From contig JAZRMU010000078.1 in the NCBI GenBank assembly GCA_045647785.1, positions 1 through 19,731 of the forward strand: a stretch of DNA of 19,731 nucleotides. Direction: 5' to 3'. The notes below the pieces were generated by a model. The model worked only from the letters and a program-made list of their open reading frames with translations, was not told where the DNA came from and did no database searches. This DNA is from SIG565 sp045647785. GTDB taxonomy: Bacteria; Bacillota; Clostridia; Oscillospirales; Acutalibacteraceae. This document shows, piece after piece, positions 13,465-19,731 of the stretch. Position 1 is the stretch's first letter, and each line of letters starts with the position of its first letter. A program made the translations under genes and the position numbers.

Positions 13465-16407
13465 ATGTTAGAGGTATTAAACCTCAAAAAAGTTTACAAA
13501 TCAAAAACAGGCAGTGATGTTGCTGCGCTAGACGGTGTTACACTTCGTTTCCCTGAAAAGGGAATGGTATTTTTGCTGGGTAAATCGGGTAGCGGTAAGT
13601 CTACGCTGCTTAATGTTTGCGGTGGACTCGACAGCCCAACATCGGGTGAAATCGTCGTTAAGGGTAGAAGCAGCAAAAACTTCTCGCAAAGCGATTTTGA
13701 TAGCTATCGCAACACCTATATAGGTTTTATTTTCCAAGAATATAACATCCTTAATGAATTTTCCGTTGAGGATAATATAGCATTAGCCCTCGAACTTCAG
13801 GGCAAGCCCAAGGATAAGGCGGCTATTAATAAGCTGCTTGAGGAGGTCGATTTGGTAGGCTACGCAAAGCGCAAGCCTAACACACTCTCGGGCGGTCAGA
13901 AGCAACGAATTGCCATAGCGCGTGCCCTAATTAAATCTCCCGAAATTATTATGGCCGATGAGCCTACGGGTGCGCTGGATTCAAACACAGGTAAGCAGGT
14001 GTTTGAAACTCTCAAAAAGCTATCAAAGGATAAACTGGTAATTGTGGTATCACACGACCGCGAATTTGCCGAGCTATACGGCGACCGTATTATTGAATTA
14101 AAGGATGGCAAGGTGCTTTCCGATGTTGAGAAAACAGAGCAGGGTACAAGTGCTGTTAGTGAGAATATCGATGCCATTGGCAATATCCTTTGTATAAAAA
14201 ACGGTGCTGATTTAAACGAAACAGATTTCGATAAAATTAAGGCTTTTCTTAAAAAAGCCAAGAAGGATATCGTAATTGCCAGCGATGAAAGCGATATTAA
14301 AGCGTTCAAAAAAGCAAGCCGTATTAATGAAAACGGTTCGCGTGAGGTGTTTGCTCAAACCGATGAAAATAAGAATCCGAGGAAGCAATACACCCCTGCA
14401 GATAGCCGATTTATACGCTCGAAGCTGCCCGCCCGCCACGCATTCAAAATAGGCGCTTCCAGCCTTAAAAATAAGCCCATAAGACTTATTTTTACAGTGC
14501 TGCTTTGTACGGTAGCCTTTGTTATGTTTGGTCTTTTATCGACCTTAAGCTTTTATAATAGCGAGGAAACCTTTAAGCAAAGCCTGACCGATAGCGGCAA
14601 AACAATAATGCTTGTGCAAAAGGATTACCAGTACAAGGAAACCTACTATTTTAATGGTAAACAGCAGGGCGAATTTTTCGGTAATACTCAAACTCGCCTC
14701 ACCGAGAACGATATTAAATCCTTATCAGAGAAGTTCGGTTCCGATACCTTTGGTGCAGTCCGTGCCGGTATCACTTATAATATTAAATCAACCACCAGCG
14801 AATATTGGGTTAATAGAATTGATTTTTTTGCTGCATTACCCGAAACCAACTCGTTAAGGCAGAATCTAAACGGCACATATCCAACAAATAAGGATGAAAT
14901 AATTATTTCCTCTTATACAGCCGATGTTATAGCAACCTGCGGACTGTATAGTGGTGATGGAGAAAGCCTTGAACTCAAAAATCCCACCGATATTATCGGT
15001 AAGAAAATTGATCTTGGCGGAATAGAATATAAGGTAACAGGCATTTTCGATTCGGGTAAGATAGACTCAAAATATGATTATTTAAAAGAAACCGAAGCCG
15101 AAAATTATATGGATGTTTATAATTTTACCGCCTCTCTTGAGGATGGGCTGCATCTTGTGGCTTTTGTAACACCGGATCGCCTTTCTGATATAGAGAATGA
15201 AGATTACTATTTCACACCCTCCGCCAAAGAGTATACCTATGCTATTGCAGTGCCCAAGGGACAGGAAATGCCCGAGCATTCCAATGTTTCGTATGTAGCT
15301 TATTCTTCACTCCAAAACGATAATTTTTATTATTTCAGCGATTCTGCACAGTATGTTCCGAATGCAGTATATTTAACAAATACAATGTTTGGCGAGTATG
15401 TGGCTGATGCTTATCGCGAAAAATTGGACAATGCACATAATAGCGATAATGGCGCACTAGTTGACCGCTATAACAATACTGTTAATTTGGCTTATGAAAT
15501 TATGCAGGGTGGTATATGGGACGAAAATGCAGATACAAAGGATAATATCCGCAAATTCACCCCTGACCAGATGAAGCAAAAAATAACAAGTCTTATTAGT
15601 GCACTTAATCGTGATAACATAAAGCTTGAAATTGATTTCCGCCTTTATGATATGAATAACGGCAGCGCCCTTGGGGAAATTTCTACATATCCTGTAGCAG
15701 GTGTTTATCTTTCGAATGGGGAAAGCTATAACAACTATTTCGTTATACACACTGATGAAGTATATAAAAACCTTTGGGATACCCAAAAGGCAAGCCTTGA
15801 ATTCTACTCGGAATATGACATTAAGTATGTAGAGCCCAAGGATGCTATATATGACATTGCATTTGCTCCTTTTAATGGTAGCGCAGAGCAGACAGATGAT
15901 TTTTGGCAGCTATATTCCAACAACGAATTCGGCGAGGATAGCAGCCGCGTAACCCTTACAGGCGCTTATGTAAATAATATTAAAATGGTGGATGATTTTG
16001 TCCTCGATTTCACGAAAATATTCCTTTATGTAGGTATTGGATTTGCGCTCTTTGCGGTGCTTCTGTTCTCTAATTTTATTTCTGTATCTATCTCGCAAAA
16101 GAAGAGAGAAATCGGTATACTTCGCGCTGTAGGTGCTCGCAGCACAGATGTTTTCAAAATATTTTTCTCGGAGTCCTTTGTTATTGCGGCTATATGCACA
16201 GTAATAGCAACTGTGCTATCGGTATTCCTTTGCGGTGTTATCAATGGGGAATTAAATGTCGGTATAGGCGCATCACTCTTTGTGTTCGGTATTCCGTCCT
16301 TTGCTGTGCTGCTAGGGTCAGCTCTCTTAACAGCAGTTATAGCAACCTTCTTGCCGGTATTTAATGCTGCCCGTAAGAAGCCCGTAGAATCAATCAGAGC
16401 GTTATAA
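13465..16407 (+). CDS. ABC transporter, fused ATPase and FtsX-type permease
   Basis: This is a 980-residue fusion. The ATPase domain (1-220) has Walker A GKSGSGKST (39-47), Q-loop Gln91, signature LSGGQ (141-145), Walker B IIMADE (161-166) and switch His197. It is closest in style to LolD/MacB/BceA-type ATPases. A charged linker (about 221-325) leads to membrane helix 1 (about 335-357). A very large extracytoplasmic domain of about 480 residues follows, then three C-terminal helices (about 850-975) with the FtsX signature REIGILRAVGA. This MacB-like layout fits mechanotransmission across the membrane rather than classic import, for example peptide or antibiotic resistance, lipoprotein handling or cell-wall control. 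The substrate is unknown. It closes the comEC-started gene run and may be under the WYL regulator. Confidence 0.9.
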   Translation: MLEVLNLKKVYKSKTGSDVAALDGVTLRFPEKGMVFLLGKSGSGKSTLLNVCGGLDSPTSGEIVVKGRSSKNFSQSDFDSYRNTYIGFIFQEYNILNEFSVEDNIALALELQGKPKDKAAINKLLEEVDLVGYAKRKPNTLSGGQKQRIAIARALIKSPEIIMADEPTGALDSNTGKQVFETLKKLSKDKLVIVVSHDREFAELYGDRIIELKDGKVLSDVEKTEQGTSAVSENIDAIGNILCIKNGADLNETDFDKIKAFLKKAKKDIVIASDESDIKAFKKASRINENGSREVFAQTDENKNPRKQYTPADSRFIRSKLPARHAFKIGASSLKNKPIRLIFTVLLCTVAFVMFGLLSTLSFYNSEETFKQSLTDSGKTIMLVQKDYQYKETYYFNGKQQGEFFGNTQTRLTENDIKSLSEKFGSDTFGAVRAGITYNIKSTTSEYWVNRIDFFAALPETNSLRQNLNGTYPTNKDEIIISSYTADVIATCGLYSGDGESLELKNPTDIIGKKIDLGGIEYKVTGIFDSGKIDSKYDYLKETEAENYMDVYNFTASLEDGLHLVAFVTPDRLSDIENEDYYFTPSAKEYTYAIAVPKGQEMPEHSNVSYVAYSSLQNDNFYYFSDSAQYVPNAVYLTNTMFGEYVADAYREKLDNAHNSDNGALVDRYNNTVNLAYEIMQGGIWDENADTKDNIRKFTPDQMKQKITSLISALNRDNIKLEIDFRLYDMNNGSALGEISTYPVAGVYLSNGESYNNYFVIHTDEVYKNLWDTQKASLEFYSEYDIKYVEPKDAIYDIAFAPFNGSAEQTDDFWQLYSNNEFGEDSSRVTLTGAYVNNIKMVDDFVLDFTKIFLYVGIGFALFAVLLFSNFISVSISQKKREIGILRAVGARSTDVFKIFFSESFVIAAICTVIATVLSVFLCGVINGELNVGIGASLFVFGIPSFAVLLGSALLTAVIATFLPVFNAARKKPVESIRAL

Positions 16408-16412
16408 AAAAT

Positions 16413-16439
16413 AAAACGACAGGTTTTACCTGTCGTTTT
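16413..16439. terminator. Bidirectional terminator between the ABC transporter and the matrix-protein operon
   Basis: A perfect 11-bp stem, AAAACGACAGG (16413-16423) with CCTGTCGTTTT (16429-16439), closes a TTTTA loop. T-runs are present on both strands, which fits the convergent genes on either side. Confidence 0.9.
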
Positions 16440-16509
16440 TTATTTAACCTATTTAAGAATATCAATAAAAAGAAATAGTATCATCTTAAGTGCTACCTAT
16501 TTTCTTTAT

Positions 16510-17064
16510 TTATGGGGCTAATAATCCGTTTACAACCCTTATGCCCCAGGCTTGCTCAACAGCCTTCGGTGGGTCGGATTGCACAGCCGATGCTAAAATT
16601 TTAAAGCTCACGGAGGTGCCCTCGGGGGAGTCCAGGGAGCGAACCTCGGAAATAAGCGTTGTGGTAACGGCTTCAATTGAAACGGGTTTAGTGTAATAAT
16701 AGTAACCGTCCGCTCCCTTAAGCCAATTCGTTGTGTCTAGCTCAATGGTATAATCCTGACCCTCCACGGGTGTTTGGGGTAATATAGTGCCATTTTTATC
16801 GTTCACAAAATTAACCACCAAAGCAACTCTAATATACGCTGTGGCATTTCCAACGTTTCTAATCTTTACCTCGCTTTTAACGCCGTCCTCGAATTTTCCT
16901 TCAACCCGACATGCGACCGCCGCGGGCTCGAATTCGTTAGTCAGAAGCTCGGTTTTGAAAGCAATGTAGGCGACGGTTACTCCCACGGCGATGAGGGTTA
17001 AAGCCGCAATAACGATGAGCAAAATAGCGGGCTTGCGGAGTGTTTTGATTTTACTGTGTGTCAT
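16510..17064 (-). CDS. SipW-dependent-type secreted matrix protein (TasA/BsaA-like)
   Basis: The 184-residue product has a long N-terminal signal helix (about 11-33, KPAILLIVIAALTLIAVGVTVAY) followed by IAFKTELLTNEFEP, the layout of SipW-processed camelysin/TasA/BsaA proteins. A beta-sandwich follows, with the typical VKIRNVGNATAYIRVALVV segment. The C-terminal half contains WLKGADGYYYYTKPV. Relatives build extracellular biofilm fibres or matrix. The ATG at 17064 lies behind AGAGG; a GTG at 17076 overlaps that site. It follows the large surface protein by 18 bp, so the two are probably secreted and assembled together. The dedicated signal peptidase SipW was not found in this window. Confidence 0.75.
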   Translation of the reverse strand: MTHSKIKTLRKPAILLIVIAALTLIAVGVTVAYIAFKTELLTNEFEPAAVACRVEGKFEDGVKSEVKIRNVGNATAYIRVALVVNFVNDKNGTILPQTPVEGQDYTIELDTTNWLKGADGYYYYTKPVSIEAVTTTLISEVRSLDSPEGTSVSFKILASAVQSDPPKAVEQAWGIRVVNGLLAP

Positions 17065-17082
17065 ATTGGCTTTCACCTCTTT

Positions 17083-19731
17083 TTAAAAAATATTGTTGAT
17101 ACTGTGTAAACCATCGAGCCATTTATCATTGTGCTTGGATGCGGTATAAATAAGATGATTAGCGCCGCCGTTATATTCCAGCGTGTATTCTCTCAAGTTG
17201 TCTTCTCTTTGGAATCTCCAAGCCCAATCGTTATGATAGATGATGGTGTATTTACCAACGGGAAGGTCGGCGATTGTAATCGAATCATTACCCGTTATCG
17301 AAACGGTAAGATTAACGTCTGCGGTTTCGGCCGCAATACCTTTTATGGTAAATAAGAAGGATTGGTCGATATCCGTGTGATAAAGCGAGTTAACGGAAAT
17401 GGTAAGGTTCGTTTGCAAAGCATCAAACTTTGCATAGTAAGTGATATCTTGCCAAATCTCACCCTGCTTTTGAGGAACAAGTCGGTTATCTTCTCCGATA
17501 AGATTTTTATCGACTTTCTGCGTGCAAGCGGCATCCAAATACCAGCCTGCGAACATAAAGCCCTCGCGTGCAGTTGGAAGCGAGCCGCCCACAGTGCCGG
17601 TAACGGCTTTAATGTTTTCGGTTTGCGGAATCAATGTGCCGCAGTTAGCAGGGCCGATAATTTCGTATTTAATAGTTGCGTTAGTCTCCGCATACATAAA
17701 CACGATAACGTTTCTATCCTCAGCGGCCGAGAGGGTGAGGAACTTAAGGTTTTCACTAACAAGTGAGTAACCGATTGCTGAAAGGTCGGGAGCGTACTCA
17801 AGAACCTGCTCGCCAAATGTTCCCTTGCCGACTTTTTCCTCGGTTATGGGATTAAGGTTAGAGTCCACATATTGAACGATATAGGTAGCGGGGACGCGGT
17901 CGTAATAAAACTCGATAAGCAATCCTTCATTGCCGAGAATGGCGGTTACCGAGTCATCTGTAACCGTAGGAACGGCACCCGTAACCTTGGTTTTTTCGGG
18001 GGCGTAATTAAAGCCAGTGATATGGATTGCATTAAATTCGTATTCATCATTTATTACGCCTGCCGCTTCCTCGGAGATATACTCGCGATAATTATCGTCG
18101 TTAACGTTTTGAATATAATGAACAACGCGGTAATATGCGTGCGTTTCATCGTTTGTGTAGTGGAAAATCAATTCGTTTTTGCCGTTGGAAGTTAGGATAA
18201 GACGTTTTTGATAAGCGTCAGGCATCATTCCGTTCACTCTGACGAAGGTCTCGGTTACAACCGATAGACGGTTATCATTGACAACCTTTTTAGGATGAAC
18301 GTCGTTTCCTGCTTCGTCAACGTAACGAACGGTGTAGGGCATCGATTCAACGTAATCATACCAGAAGGTAAAGGAGTGATCCCCCGTAGGACTCATTGTA
18401 ACGGTGTGGCTGCGTACGTCGGGATAGAAGCCAATGCGATAAGCCTCGTAAAGCATGTCGCCCGCCTTCGCCTCAAAGGTTTTGTTATTACCTGCAATTG
18501 AGGTGTTAATCGTCGGGTCGGCAACCTGAATATCAGTACCCTTGAGCTTATAGAAAACGCTGTATTCAATCTCAACGTGAGAGCTCCATTTAGCGTAAAC
18601 ATCCATATCCTTATTTATCGGAATCCCCTTGAAAACAAACGCTTTTTCAACGCCGTCTTCCATATAGAACCAGCCCTGGAAAATATAACCCTCGTTGGTA
18701 ATCGAGCCTTCAGGCGCATCGGCAAAGCTACCGTGCGGGATTAATAACGTGTCTCCGATTTGGGTTTGTTTTTCCGCCTCAAGGAATATCCTTACCTTGT
18801 GGATGGTGGGGGTCCATTTAGCGTATAGCATCATATCGCCCTCACTCATTTTAATTGAGCTCCAATCAACCTCGGTGCCATCAAAGCAACCGGGTGAGGT
18901 ATACCAACCGCTAAACTCATAAGCATTAGGTTCAAGGTTAGAGGGATATTCGGGTGTGAAATTATATTCGGTCAGGGGCGCTCCGTAAGGAATGCCATTT
19001 AAGGTTTTATCGCTTAAAACTTCACCGTTATTATTGAATTCAAGCACGTGGTCTACGATTCGGTCATAGTAAAACTTAACGGTGCCGCCGCCTATGTTTA
19101 TCTGACCGTTAGATGAGAAAGAGGGGGAGGAGCCTGCTTGAGTAAAGCCCTTAATGTTAAAGAAGTCCTCGTCCTTTGTTATATAGTTGTAGTTTGCAAC
19201 AATGGTATTGTTAAGCACGTAGCTTTTACCGTTAAACGTTGCGGTGCCTTGCTCACCCGGTAACACCTGAAGATAGTACTCCATTGTGTATGAGTCAGCG
19301 CTCGAGGTCGAAAGGGTGAGGGTGAAATCGTCAGGCGGCATTTGCGCTATGTAAACAAGTACGTTGCTGTAATAAGAGGAGGAGGAAGGAGTCCAACGCT
19401 GACCCTTATTATAAACAACGTTATTGTTATCGGTAATCGGCCAAATATCGCCGATAGATTGGCCGTATTTAACTTTCAGTAGCTTCACTGTACTGTTTTG
19501 CGAAGAACTGTTGCAGGAGTAGGAATGAGAGGTGTGGTTGGTAGGCAGTGCACATATAAGTCGGTTACAAGCAGACGTGTGAACGTGCTCATCCTCGCCG
19601 CAGGAGTAGTTATAGCAGGTATCTGCGTGTGTGTGCAAGGTATCCTTGTAGCAACCGTCAGTATGTGTGTGTGCTTCCTTATCGCAAGAGCAGTCAACCC
19701 CGTGTGTGTGTTCATCTAAATTGCAATCGGG
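17083..19731 (-). CDS. Large cell-surface protein with Cys/His repeats, InlB B-repeats and MucBP-like domains (N terminus outside window)
   Basis: The minus-strand frame is open to the right edge of the window, 31 codons beyond a possible TTG at 19638. The gene is therefore 5'-truncated and no signal peptide can be seen. Residues below count from that TTG. Cys/His units (HTHADTCY, EHVHTSAC, and before them EHTHGVDCSC and EAHTHTDGCY) come first. InlB/Listeria-Bacteroides repeats follow (EFSGWY...LYAKW, about 215-275; IFQGWF...VYAKW, 295-351; MFAGWY...YYAKF, 680-738). MucBP-like modules lie at about 434-496, 500-580 and 585-650. A C-terminal domain (about 742-851) resembles a prealbumin-like fold and ends NDKWLDGLHSINNIF, with no LPXTG motif or membrane anchor. 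It is likely an adhesin or matrix component assembled with the SipW-type partner just downstream. Confidence 0.8.
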   Translation of the reverse strand, partial: PDCNLDEHTHGVDCSCDKEAHTHTDGCYKDTLHTHADTCYNYSCGEDEHVHTSACNRLICALPTNHTSHSYSCNSSSQNSTVKLLKVKYGQSIGDIWPITDNNNVVYNKGQRWTPSSSSYYSNVLVYIAQMPPDDFTLTLSTSSADSYTMEYYLQVLPGEQGTATFNGKSYVLNNTIVANYNYITKDEDFFNIKGFTQAGSSPSFSSNGQINIGGGTVKFYYDRIVDHVLEFNNNGEVLSDKTLNGIPYGAPLTEYNFTPEYPSNLEPNAYEFSGWYTSPGCFDGTEVDWSSIKMSEGDMMLYAKWTPTIHKVRIFLEAEKQTQIGDTLLIPHGSFADAPEGSITNEGYIFQGWFYMEDGVEKAFVFKGIPINKDMDVYAKWSSHVEIEYSVFYKLKGTDIQVADPTINTSIAGNNKTFEAKAGDMLYEAYRIGFYPDVRSHTVTMSPTGDHSFTFWYDYVESMPYTVRYVDEAGNDVHPKKVVNDNRLSVVTETFVRVNGMMPDAYQKRLILTSNGKNELIFHYTNDETHAYYRVVHYIQNVNDDNYREYISEEAAGVINDEYEFNAIHITGFNYAPEKTKVTGAVPTVTDDSVTAILGNEGLLIEFYYDRVPATYIVQYVDSNLNPITEEKVGKGTFGEQVLEYAPDLSAIGYSLVSENLKFLTLSAAEDRNVIVFMYAETNATIKYEIIGPANCGTLIPQTENIKAVTGTVGGSLPTAREGFMFAGWYLDAACTQKVDKNLIGEDNRLVPQKQGEIWQDITYYAKFDALQTNLTISVNSLYHTDIDQSFLFTIKGIAAETADVNLTVSITGNDSITIADLPVGKYTIIYHNDWAWRFQREDNLREYTLEYNGGANHLIYTASKHNDKWLDGLHSINNIF

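Noticed and set aside
13896..14309. 137-residue antisense frame inside the ABC ATPase
   Set aside because: It is opposite conserved ATPase motifs, is Ser-rich from reverse-complement coding, and has no domain or ribosome binding site.
17362..18501. Several plus-strand frames opposite the surface protein
   Set aside because: They are short, mutually overlapping and opposite a long repeat-domain gene, with no recognisable domains.

Overview
The window looks like chromosome from a low-GC, Gram-positive, spore-forming Clostridia, probably a gut Oscillospiraceae/Ruminococcaceae relative. The reasons are a CotJC-type spore-coat manganese catalase, an LCP cell-wall ligase, a SipW-type secreted matrix protein, GTG/TTG starts behind AGGAGG-like sites, and short operons ended by strong hairpins. 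The taxonomy is inference; no rRNA or tRNA gene was seen.

Left part (1 to about 2805): AT-rich accessory DNA, read as the right end of an integrative element. It holds two small membrane proteins, a terminator, a leader packed with stem-loops, a tyrosine recombinase, an iteron-like array (nine readable copies of a 16-base motif every 25-30 bp), a small SSB-like protein and a terminator. Directly after it lies a CotJC reading frame that starts in the middle of the protein, at the conserved GTEELAHME metal-ligand motif. The element therefore appears to have split cotJC. The arrangement resembles skin-type sporulation intervening elements, but with a tyrosine recombinase. The other half of cotJC and the left end would lie outside the window.

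Middle, minus strand (3296-8949): a Gx-transporter/NusG-II pair (redox or EET-associated families); a cell-envelope pair made of a membrane CapD/PglF-type nucleotide-sugar 4,6-dehydratase and an LCP glycopolymer ligase; then a PAP2 phosphatase and a YfcE-like phosphodiesterase. Good promoters are visible before the dehydratase and before the phosphodiesterase.

Middle, plus strand (9083-16407): a divergent promoter drives a compact run of ComEC (channel only, no metallo-beta-lactamase domain), DNA polymerase III delta (HolA), an RNase M5-like Toprim protein, a WYL regulator, a small unknown protein and a fused ABC ATPase/FtsX permease. The spacing (overlaps or gaps below 10 bp) suggests one operon ending at a perfect hairpin.

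Right end, minus strand (16510-19731): a SipW-type secreted matrix protein (TasA/BsaA-like) and, upstream in the same operon, the C-terminal part of a large surface protein with Cys/His repeats, InlB B-repeats and MucBP-like domains. Its N terminus is outside the window.
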